Shown one piece after another: positions 1-5,485 of a DNA stretch of 9,661 nt. Positions within the stretch are counted from its first letter, which is position 1. Each line of letters begins with the position of its first letter. A program made the position numbers and the translations under genes. The notes beneath the pieces are model-generated. The model was not told the DNA's origin, did not search any database, and saw only the letters and a program-made list of their open reading frames with translations. This DNA comes from Candidatus Gastranaerophilales bacterium (GTDB lineage: Bacteria; Cyanobacteriota; Vampirovibrionia; Gastranaerophilales; Gastranaerophilaceae): positions 1 through 9,661 of the forward strand of contig UNSK01000062.1 in the NCBI GenBank assembly GCA_900552525.1, in the 5' to 3' direction.

Positions 1-50
1 AAATATTTTTACAATATTTTACAACTAAAAGGTTTATATTTAAATATATT

Positions 51-56
51 TATAAT
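51..56 (+). promoter_or_regulatory. Probable -10 box for the transporter gene
   Basis: A perfect TATAAT lies here. It would place the transcription start near position 63, the 5' edge of the foldable leader. No good -35 hexamer sits 16-18 bases upstream; the nearest candidates are two TTTACA copies at 8-13 and 18-23, which are too far away. The whole stretch is very AT-rich, so a chance match is possible. Confidence 0.4.
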
Positions 57-60
57 ATGA

Positions 61-131
61 TGGTTTCATTAGGTGAAAATCTTTTATTCATAAAGATTTT
101 TGAACCACCGGGTTAATTACAAAAAAGGAGG
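61..131 (+). promoter_or_regulatory. Structured 5' leader of the transporter mRNA, possible cis-regulatory RNA
   Basis: A perfect 9-bp stem pairs 76-84 (AAAATCTTT) with 92-100 (AAAGATTTT) around a 7-base loop. Outside it, TGGTTTCA at 61-68 can pair with TGAACCA at 101-107, with one bulged base on the 5' side. Alternatively GGTG at 72-75 can pair with CACC at 106-109. The two outer pairings compete for the same bases, so the leader could switch between two folds. The element ends at the ribosome binding site AAGGAGG (125-131). I do not recognise it as a known riboswitch class. It could also be a simple stabilising hairpin. Confidence 0.35.
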
Positions 132-135
132 AAAA

Positions 136-1461
136 ATGGAAGGTTTAATGAGCTTGATACACAATCACGCGATTCCTGTATCAGCCACTATTCTTCTTGT
201 AGCATACATTTTTATTGCTACAGAAAAAATACCAAAAGTTACTGTTGCACTTTTAGGAGCAGCTTTGACTTTAATCTTAGGACTGCTGGGTCAAGATAAA
301 CTCGTTAACGGAGTTTTTGACCACGGCTATTTTATCAATTTTGTTGATTTTAATGTTATATTCCTTCTTGTTTCAATGATGATTATTGTATCGATTGCAA
401 CAAGAAGCGGAATGTTCAACTGGATTGCTAATGAAATGCTAAAAATGACAAAAGGAAATCCTAAATACATATTGATTTCTCTTGCATTTTTTACAGCTAT
501 AGTATCAGCTTTTCTGGACAACGTTACAACCGTAATCTTAATCATGCCGGTTACTTTCGTAATTGCAAAAGAATTAGATATCAATCCAATCCCGTTTTTA
601 ATTACAGAAATATTAGCATCCAATATCGGCGGAACTGCTACTCTTATTGGAGATCCACCGAACATTATTATCGGAAGCGCAGCCGGATTATCTTTTATGG
701 ACTTTATAAAAGAACTTACAGGAATTGTCGCAGCTATTCTGATTGTTAATGTTGGATTATTAACATTTATTTTCAGAAAACAGCTTGTGGCGGCTAAAGA
801 AAAAATGGAAAAAGTTGCACAGCTTGATAATTCACATACAATTACAGATAAAGCCTTAATGATTCGTTCAGGAATCATTCTCTTGCTAGTAATTATTGGT
901 TTTATGCTTCACGATATTACACATATTCAAACCTGTGTAACTGCAATGGCTGGTGCAGCATTTTTACTATTATTTGAAAAACCTCAGAAAATTTTTAATG
1001 AAGTTGAATGGAACACTATTTTCTTCTTCATAGGTTTATTCATTATTATCGGCGGTTTGGAGCATGCCGGCGGTATTAAACTTATGTCAGAATGGCTTCT
1101 AAACGTAACAAACGGTTCTCAAAAAGCAACAGCTATGATTATTCTGTGGGCATCCGGAATTTTATCAGGCATCATTGATAATATTCCATACACAGCAACA
1201 ATGTCACCTTTGCTTGTAGAGGTCCAAAAGGTTATGGGTGCTGATTACACATTCCCGCTCTGGTGGTGTTTATCACTTGGAGCGTGTCTTGGCGGAAATA
1301 TGACAATAATAGGCGCTGCGGCAAATGTTATTGTATCAGAAACAGCGGCTTCAACCGGACATCCTATCAGGTTTATGTATTTCTTAAAATACGGGGTTCT
1401 GGTTACGATAATTTCACTCGTAATGAGCACAGTTTACATATGGTTTAGATTTTTAACATAG
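136..1461 (+). CDS. ArsB/NhaD-family ion transporter
   Basis: This is a 441-residue integral membrane protein of the ArsB/NhaD (ion transporter) superfamily, which includes arsenite pumps, Na+/H+ antiporters and the OCA2 P protein. It shows the two inverted-topology halves of the fold. The first half has FLDNVTTVILIMPVT (126-140) and SNIGGTATLIGDPPN (162-176). The second has GIIDNIPYTATMSPL (345-359) and LGGNMTIIGAAANVI (385-399). A polar loop near 215-240 separates the halves. About ten hydrophobic segments are visible and the length is normal for the family. The ATG at 136 follows AAGGAGG by four bases; a TTG at 100 in the same frame is upstream of that site and was rejected. No ars regulator or arsenate reductase lies beside it, so arsenite specificity is not supported. 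A Na+/H+ or organic anion role is equally possible. Confidence 0.9.
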   Translation: MEGLMSLIHNHAIPVSATILLVAYIFIATEKIPKVTVALLGAALTLILGLLGQDKLVNGVFDHGYFINFVDFNVIFLLVSMMIIVSIATRSGMFNWIANEMLKMTKGNPKYILISLAFFTAIVSAFLDNVTTVILIMPVTFVIAKELDINPIPFLITEILASNIGGTATLIGDPPNIIIGSAAGLSFMDFIKELTGIVAAILIVNVGLLTFIFRKQLVAAKEKMEKVAQLDNSHTITDKALMIRSGIILLLVIIGFMLHDITHIQTCVTAMAGAAFLLLFEKPQKIFNEVEWNTIFFFIGLFIIIGGLEHAGGIKLMSEWLLNVTNGSQKATAMIILWASGILSGIIDNIPYTATMSPLLVEVQKVMGADYTFPLWWCLSLGACLGGNMTIIGAAANVIVSETAASTGHPIRFMYFLKYGVLVTIISLVMSTVYIWFRFLT

Positions 1462-1472
1462 ATTAGAATTCA

Positions 1473-1506
1473 GGAGGACGTTTTAAAACGTCCTCCAATT
1501 TTAATT
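1473..1506 (+). terminator. Intrinsic terminator after the transporter
   Basis: GGAGGACG (1473-1480) pairs perfectly with CGTCCTCC (1489-1496) around TTTTAAAA, which can add two more base pairs. The hairpin is followed by AATTTTAATT. It lies 12 bases after the transporter stop codon. The T tract is interrupted, but the GC-rich stem is strong. Confidence 0.75.
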
Positions 1507-1767
1507 AGAATTGTTGCAACTATATCACTGCCGGGTCTTTTTTCTGCTTTCGAAGAACATGTAACTATTGCAAAGGTTCATAAGTTTTATTCACAAATCA
1601 ATGAAGCACTAAATAGGGCTATTGTAGAACATGGCACGGTCAATAATTGGTCATATTTATGGGAGGGAGAAGATACTATAGGATGCATTGCTGACACGTA
1701 TTATAAACTAATTTAAATTCTGCCGGATGGGGATGTTCCAGCTACATCATTCGGAATGGAAATATGA
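1504..1767 (+). pseudogene. Decayed type IV pilin-like gene (N-terminal helix lost)
   Basis: No intact gene lies here, but one frame reads like the part of a prepilin just after the conserved hydrophobic helix. From 1510 it gives IVATISLPGLFSAFEEHV, then TIAKVHKFYSQINEALNRAI, then VEHGTVNNWSYLWEGEDTIG. In type IV pilins and type II secretion pseudopilins the pattern is a helix ending in VVAA-I-IP, then a stretch like YQKxV-V-KL-K-Y, then a loop. Here the start codon, the prepilin peptidase site (GFTLxE) and most of the helix are missing. The frame hits TAA at 1714-1716, then continues plausibly with ILPDGDVPATSFGMEI to TGA at 1765-1767, so the first stop may be a nonsense mutation in an older gene. 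There is no ribosome binding site. The terminator hairpin of the previous gene abuts the broken 5' end. The assignment rests on pattern memory. Confidence 0.6.
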
Positions 1768-1789
1768 AATATCTTCATAAGAAATAAAT

Positions 1790-1818
1790 TTGACAGTTCT
1801 TTCTATTGTTGATAAAAT
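1790..1818 (+). promoter_or_regulatory. Sigma70-type promoter for the udp operon
   Basis: A perfect -35 TTGACA (1790-1795), a 17-base spacer and a -10 TAAAAT (1813-1818, five of six consensus bases) place the transcription start near 1825. The 5' leader would be about 17 bases and contain the ribosome binding site AAAGGAG (1829-1835). This is one of the two best promoters in the window and likely starts a transcript running through udp, nadD and yqeK. Confidence 0.8.
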
Positions 1819-1841
1819 ATTTTTTTCTAAAGGAGATTTAT

Positions 1842-2597
1842 ATGAAATATTCAACAGACGGAACTCAATACCATATTGGATTAAAAGAAGGAGATATTGG
1901 AGAATACGTAATTCTACCCGGAGATCCTAAAAGGTGTAAAAAAATTGCATCGTATTTTGATGATGCAAAGCTTGTAGCAGATAGAAGAGAATTTACTACA
2001 TACACAGGTTTTCTCAACGGAGTTAAAGTCAGCGTAACCTCTACAGGCATAGGCGGCCCGTCTGCAGCCATTGCATTAGAAGAGCTTGTTAAAGTCGGCG
2101 GACGTAATTTTATCAGAGTAGGTACATGCGGCGGTATGGATCTAGGTGTTAAAAGCGGCGATTTAGTTATTGCAACTGGTGCAATCAGAATGGAAGGTAC
2201 TTCAAAAGAATACGCACCTATAGAATTCCCTGCGGTTGCAAATTATGAAATCGTAACAGCTTTAATTAACGCAGCTAAGAAGCTTAAACAAACATATCAT
2301 GTTGGTGTTGTTGAGTGCAAAGACTCTTTTTACGGACAGCATAGCCCTGATATTATGCCGGTAAATTATGAACTTATTAATAAGTGGAACGCCTGGTTAA
2401 AACTTGGTACACTGGCATCTGAAATGGAATCAGCGGCTCTGTTCACTGTTGCTAGTTATTTAAGAGTTAAAGTCGGTTCTATATTTCTTGTTGTAGCAAA
2501 TCAGGAAAGAGAAAAACAAGGGTTAGAAAATCCGGTTGTTCACGATACAGATTCTGCAATTAAAACAGCAGTAGAAGCTATAAAATTATTGTTGTAA
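1842..2597 (+). CDS. udp: Uridine phosphorylase (nucleoside phosphorylase family 1)
   Basis: This enzyme splits uridine with phosphate to uracil and ribose 1-phosphate in cytosolic pyrimidine salvage. The 251-residue protein aligns along its length with known Udp. It has LPGDP (25-29), REFTT (49-53), the glycine loop STGIGGPS (67-74), RVGTCGG (92-98) for phosphate binding and EMES (194-197), which contacts ribose. The ATG at 1842 follows AAAGGAG by six bases; the TTG at 1806 lies in the promoter region and was rejected. In E. coli Udp uracil is held by Gln and Arg in a GQER motif. Here the matching stretch is FYGQHSPD (163-170), which keeps Gln but not Arg. I recall the same variant in Firmicutes proteins annotated as uridine phosphorylase, so base specificity is a little less certain than the family. 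nadD follows after 9 bases. Confidence 0.88.
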   Translation: MKYSTDGTQYHIGLKEGDIGEYVILPGDPKRCKKIASYFDDAKLVADRREFTTYTGFLNGVKVSVTSTGIGGPSAAIALEELVKVGGRNFIRVGTCGGMDLGVKSGDLVIATGAIRMEGTSKEYAPIEFPAVANYEIVTALINAAKKLKQTYHVGVVECKDSFYGQHSPDIMPVNYELINKWNAWLKLGTLASEMESAALFTVASYLRVKVGSIFLVVANQEREKQGLENPVVHDTDSAIKTAVEAIKLLL

Positions 2598-2600
2598 AAT
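2595..2600 (+). promoter_or_regulatory. Possible internal -10 box giving a leaderless nadD transcript
   Basis: TAAAAT overlaps the udp stop codon and ends exactly six bases before the nadD ATG, so the predicted +1 is the A of the start codon. No Shine-Dalgarno sequence precedes nadD. There is no -35 hexamer and no proper TGn extension, so the site is weak alone. The same spacing recurs before two other genes in the window. Confidence 0.3.
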
Positions 2601-2606
2601 TATCAT

Positions 2607-3152
2607 ATGATTATTTGTATATTTCCGGGAACATTCAATCCTATTCATGAAGCCCATCTTAGAATGGCAGAATTTGCATTGAATTATTATAAATTCGAAA
2701 AAATAATCTTTATTCCGGCTTACATACCGCCGCATAAAGAAATAAATTCAAATTTAGCCAGACATCGTTTTAATATGGTTAAACTTGCAATAGAAAAGAA
2801 CCCGAAATTTTTAATTTCTGATATTGAGTATAGAAGTGATAAAAAATCATACTCGTTAATCACGGTAAAAGAAATTATCAAGCAATACAACATAAAAGGA
2901 AAGCTAAATTTTTTGATTGGAACCGATGCGTTCGACAAAATTGAAAGCTGGTATAAAGCAGATGAGCTTAAAGATTTAGTACACTTTATCGTCTTTCCGC
3001 GCGGAGTAGAAATATCTGAAAAAGATGGTTTTGATTATGAAATGGCACCGCTTAATTTTCTAGACATCTCTTCTACAAATATCAGAAAAGACCATAATAG
3101 TAATATTGAACAAGTAAAGGATTATATAGAAAAAAATGACCTGTACATATGA
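2607..3152 (+). CDS. nadD: Nicotinate mononucleotide adenylyltransferase
   Basis: NadD joins nicotinate mononucleotide and ATP to give deamido-NAD+, a cytosolic step of NAD synthesis. The 181-residue protein has the nucleotidyltransferase N-terminus FPGTFNPIHEAHL (6-18), IPPHKE (40-45), a GTDAFDKIESWYKADEL segment matching the family's GADxxxxLxxWxxxxEL, and the C-terminal ISSTNIRK, which matches the SSTxIR ATP-binding signature. The active-site HxGH motif reads HEAH, with Ala for Gly. The start is the only ATG fitting the conserved N-terminus, and it has no clear ribosome binding site. It could be translated by coupling to udp, 9 bases upstream, or from a leaderless transcript. Its 3' end overlaps yqeK by 17 bases, the usual genomic partner. 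Confidence 0.9.
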   Translation: MIICIFPGTFNPIHEAHLRMAEFALNYYKFEKIIFIPAYIPPHKEINSNLARHRFNMVKLAIEKNPKFLISDIEYRSDKKSYSLITVKEIIKQYNIKGKLNFLIGTDAFDKIESWYKADELKDLVHFIVFPRGVEISEKDGFDYEMAPLNFLDISSTNIRKDHNSNIEQVKDYIEKNDLYI

Positions 3153-3696
3153 ATATATTGATAACTGGCTTAAAATAAATTTGTCGCCGGAAAGATATGA
3201 ACACTCTCTCGGAACTGCCGAATGCGCAAGAGAACTGGCTGAACGTTTTGGAGAAAACCCTGAAAAAGCATATTTTACAGGCTTGATTCATGATTGCGCA
3301 AAGTGTCTGCCAAAAGATGAAACACTACATATTATCAAAACCTTTCTAAATCTTGAAGATGGCGAACTGTGCAGTCCAAAGACTCATCATGCACCGGTCG
3401 GTGCATATATTGCAAAAAAAGAATTTAAGATTGATGATGAGGAAATCTTATCAGCGATAAGATGGCATACAATTGGCAAGGTTAATATGACACCTTTTGA
3501 AAAAATAATCTTTCTTGCTGATAAAATTGAAACACGCACACGACCATGTGAAATATGTGAACCAATTAGAGAAGCTCTTAATGAAAGTTTAGACAAAGCG
3601 TTGCTGCTTTGTTACAAAAATACAATTAAAAGCCTTGTCGATAGAGATTTAAGAATATGCACAGCTACAATTGATATATATAATAGTCTTTTGTAA
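3136..3696 (+). CDS. yqeK: YqeK-type HD-domain Ap4A hydrolase
   Basis: YqeK proteins are HD-domain metal enzymes that split diadenosine tetraphosphate symmetrically into two ADP. At 186 residues this matches the Bacillus protein in size. The metal-binding residues are all visible: H23 in YEHSLG, H52-D53 in GLIHDCAK, His in KTHHAPVGAY (82-91), H111 in IRWHTIG and D129 in FLADKIE. The start ATG lies inside the end of nadD, giving a 17-base overlap. A weak AAAGGA is 14 bases upstream, so translation is probably coupled to nadD. In many bacteria rsfS follows yqeK; here the next gene is an unrelated exported protein. NadD makes and YqeK removes adenylylated products, which fits their shared operon. 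Confidence 0.88.
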   Translation: MTCTYEYIDNWLKINLSPERYEHSLGTAECARELAERFGENPEKAYFTGLIHDCAKCLPKDETLHIIKTFLNLEDGELCSPKTHHAPVGAYIAKKEFKIDDEEILSAIRWHTIGKVNMTPFEKIIFLADKIETRTRPCEICEPIREALNESLDKALLLCYKNTIKSLVDRDLRICTATIDIYNSLL

Positions 3697-3708
3697 TTTT
3701 CTCCCCCT

Positions 3709-3736
3709 TTGCTGAAATAAAAAAATATAGTATAAT
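3709..3736 (+). promoter_or_regulatory. Promoter predicted to give a leaderless transcript
   Basis: A perfect -10 TATAAT (3731-3736) has a weak -35 TTGCTG (3709-3714) at 16-base spacing. The -10 ends exactly six bases before the ATG at 3743, so the predicted start of transcription is the A of that ATG. No usable ribosome binding site exists between them. No terminator separates this from yqeK, so readthrough may also reach the gene. Confidence 0.5.
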
Positions 3737-3742
3737 TAGGGT

Positions 3743-4891
3743 ATGAGGAAGAGGTTAGCTGGATTATTATTAATAAGTTTATTGTCAATGAGTACGGCTA
3801 TTGCTGATATTCAGTATCAAGGTCATGCAGAATTTGACGACCAATTCTCTGAACCTGATAAAGAACTTTTTACCGGCAAGAAAGAAACTCTTGAGAAAAA
3901 AGATATTATAGAAATGACGGTATCACAGGTATTAGACGGTTCTTTTTCTCTGGAAGGCGACGAATTTTTTGCAGAAGTTACAAGTGATGTTATCGGAGAT
4001 AAAGGCGTAATAATCCCTAAAGGCACAGTTGCCCACGGTACTATTACCCAAACAAGCGAAGCCAAAAGGCTCGGCCGTGACGGGCATTTAAGCCTGAGTT
4101 TTGACTACCTTGTAACTCCTGACGGGCGAGAAATTCCTATCGAAGGTAAAATGTCTACCAAGCTTCACCCGCTTAAGGCTGCTACCAAAATAATTGCAAC
4201 AGACGTAGGATATACTGCTGTAGGCGGAGTTGCAGGCGGTTTATTTGCCATTCAAGCTCTGGGTTTAGAAGCTGCGATAGCTTCTCAGGGTTATACTGTT
4301 GCAGGAGGAGCCGCTATCGGCGGTACAATTGGATTAGGCATGTCTTTGTACAGAAAAGGAAAAAATGTTTTAATTGCACCGGGGGATGAAATTAAAGTCC
4401 GTATCCTTTCTAATGTCGAACTTCCGGTATATAGAGATGAAGCTTTAAAACAAAAAGAGGTAAAATATCCAGGACTTGATATTAGAATTGCAAATATTTT
4501 GTATGAAAAAGATCCGTTTGGAGAAGTTAATACAATAACACTTTCACTCTCTATTTCTAACATGTCAAAAAAAGCCTTTTCCGGTATGGATTTGGCATTG
4601 ATGAATGACTACAATGCAGTCTATAATCCTTCAATATTTGGGGATACAAAACTTTTATTCTCACAACTAAAACCAGGTGATAGATTTGCCGGAAGAATTT
4701 CGTTTTCTGTAAATAACGTTAAACAATCATTCTGGCTCGTTGTAAATGACAGGGCTACAAATAAACCGCTTGCTAAAATTTCTCTGGATAATGCCTATAA
4801 AAATGTATCCAAAGATGTAAAAAAACGCAACGACAAAATGCGTAAAGGCAAAAAGAATTACTACAAAGAAGAAAGCCCGTTTGATATTTAA
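3743..4891 (+). CDS. Exported protein of unknown function with glycine-rich core and Ig-like C-terminus
   Basis: I do not recognise a named family. The 382-residue protein starts with a clear signal peptide: RKR, then a hydrophobic core, then STAIA with likely cleavage after residue 21. Residues 57-140 look like a beta-rich domain with VIIPKGTVAHGTI (89-101) and a LVTPDGREIPIEG strand pair, a style also seen in periplasmic parts of secretion proteins such as TrbI/VirB10. Residues 155-202 form a glycine-zipper-like hydrophobic stretch (AVGGVAGGLFAI and VAGGAAIGGTIGLGM) that may insert in a membrane. Residues 245-335 resemble DUF4352-like Ig folds, with ITLSLSISNMSKKAFSG and LKPGDRFAGRISFSV. 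The tail (355-376) is lysine-rich. The start is fixed by the signal peptide; no Shine-Dalgarno site precedes it. The role is probably in the cell envelope. Confidence 0.8.
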   Translation: MRKRLAGLLLISLLSMSTAIADIQYQGHAEFDDQFSEPDKELFTGKKETLEKKDIIEMTVSQVLDGSFSLEGDEFFAEVTSDVIGDKGVIIPKGTVAHGTITQTSEAKRLGRDGHLSLSFDYLVTPDGREIPIEGKMSTKLHPLKAATKIIATDVGYTAVGGVAGGLFAIQALGLEAAIASQGYTVAGGAAIGGTIGLGMSLYRKGKNVLIAPGDEIKVRILSNVELPVYRDEALKQKEVKYPGLDIRIANILYEKDPFGEVNTITLSLSISNMSKKAFSGMDLALMNDYNAVYNPSIFGDTKLLFSQLKPGDRFAGRISFSVNNVKQSFWLVVNDRATNKPLAKISLDNAYKNVSKDVKKRNDKMRKGKKNYYKEESPFDI

Positions 4892-4904
4892 CAAACAAGA
4901 GGAA

Positions 4905-5456
4905 CTAATCTAAGTCATAATTGAGCATTGAAACTACATTTACGCCTGACGCTTCAATTTTTTCCCTGCCCTTTAGCGGATCAAGTTCAATTATAAAAGC
5001 AGAAGCTACTACATCAGCTCCGGCTTTTTTAACAAGATTACAAGCAGCTGCAGCTGTACCGCCTGTCGCTAGCAAATCATCAATAACAAGAACTCTATCA
5101 CCAGCTTTTACAGCATCTGCATGCATTTCAATAGTATCCGTTCCGTATTCTAAGTCATAAGTTTCTTTAATAGTATCTGCCGGCAGTTTATTTGGTTTCC
5201 TTACAGTAACAAAGCCTGCATTGAGTTTACAGGCAAGAGGTGCACCAAAAATAAACCCTCTTGATTCAATTCCGGCAACATAATCAATATTTTCATCTTT
5301 AAACTTTTCATAAAGAAAATCAATACACATGTTAAACGCCTTAGCATCTTTTACAATAGTAGTTACATCAAGAAACAAAATTCCTTTTTTCGGAAAATCA
5401 GGAACCTCTCTTACATGTTCTCTTACATACTGAAAATTATTAACATCTGTCATCAT
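4905..5456 (-). CDS. apt: Adenine phosphoribosyltransferase
   Basis: Apt converts adenine and PRPP to AMP and pyrophosphate in purine salvage. The 183-residue protein matches E. coli Apt along its length: DFPKKGILFLDVT (20-32), GIESRGFIFGAPLA (62-75), VRKPNKLPADT (85-95), YDLEYGTD (100-107) and the PRPP-binding loop VLVIDDLLATGGTA (122-135). Translation starts at the first or second of two adjacent ATG codons (5454-5456 or 5451-5453); GAGG lies 9 bases before the first. The upstream gene is a glycosyltransferase ending 29 bases away, but an extended -10 promoter in the gap suggests independent transcription. Its 3' end is 13 bases from the convergent exported-protein gene, with no terminator hairpin between them. 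Confidence 0.95.
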   Translation of the reverse strand: MMTDVNNFQYVREHVREVPDFPKKGILFLDVTTIVKDAKAFNMCIDFLYEKFKDENIDYVAGIESRGFIFGAPLACKLNAGFVTVRKPNKLPADTIKETYDLEYGTDTIEMHADAVKAGDRVLVIDDLLATGGTAAAACNLVKKAGADVVASAFIIELDPLKGREKIEASGVNVVSMLNYDLD

Positions 5457-5472
5457 CTATTCATACCTCGTT

Positions 5473-5481
5473 ATTATACCA
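5473..5481 (-). promoter_or_regulatory. Extended -10 promoter for apt
   Basis: On the minus strand the gap before apt reads TGGTATAAT, a perfect extended -10 (TGnTATAAT). No -35 hexamer is evident, as is usual for this type. Transcription would start about 10 bases before the apt start codon. Confidence 0.55.
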
Positions 5482-5485
5482 AATA

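Noticed and set aside
76..104. Leader hairpin followed by T residues as an intrinsic terminator
   Set aside because: The stem is almost all A-T and the T run is five bases followed by GAACC, so termination there is unlikely.
51..131. Fluoride riboswitch before the transporter
   Set aside because: GATGG near 59-63 and a loop-to-tail pairing look similar, but the conserved UGAUG after the second hairpin and the usual first stem are missing.
100..135. TTG start extending the transporter by 12 residues
   Set aside because: The frame would include the ribosome binding site itself; the ATG at 136 is correctly placed after AAGGAGG.
327..878. 183-codon open frame on the minus strand
   Set aside because: It lies antisense within the transporter gene, whose family motifs are unambiguous, and its translation has no recognisable features.
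1806..1841. TTG start extending udp by 12 residues
   Set aside because: It overlaps the promoter -10 box and the ribosome binding site; the ATG at 1842 fits the known Udp N-terminus.
1762..1850. ATATGAAATAT repeated at 1762-1772 and 1840-1850
   Set aside because: An 11-base AT-rich match around the udp start, with no structure or context suggesting function; probably chance.
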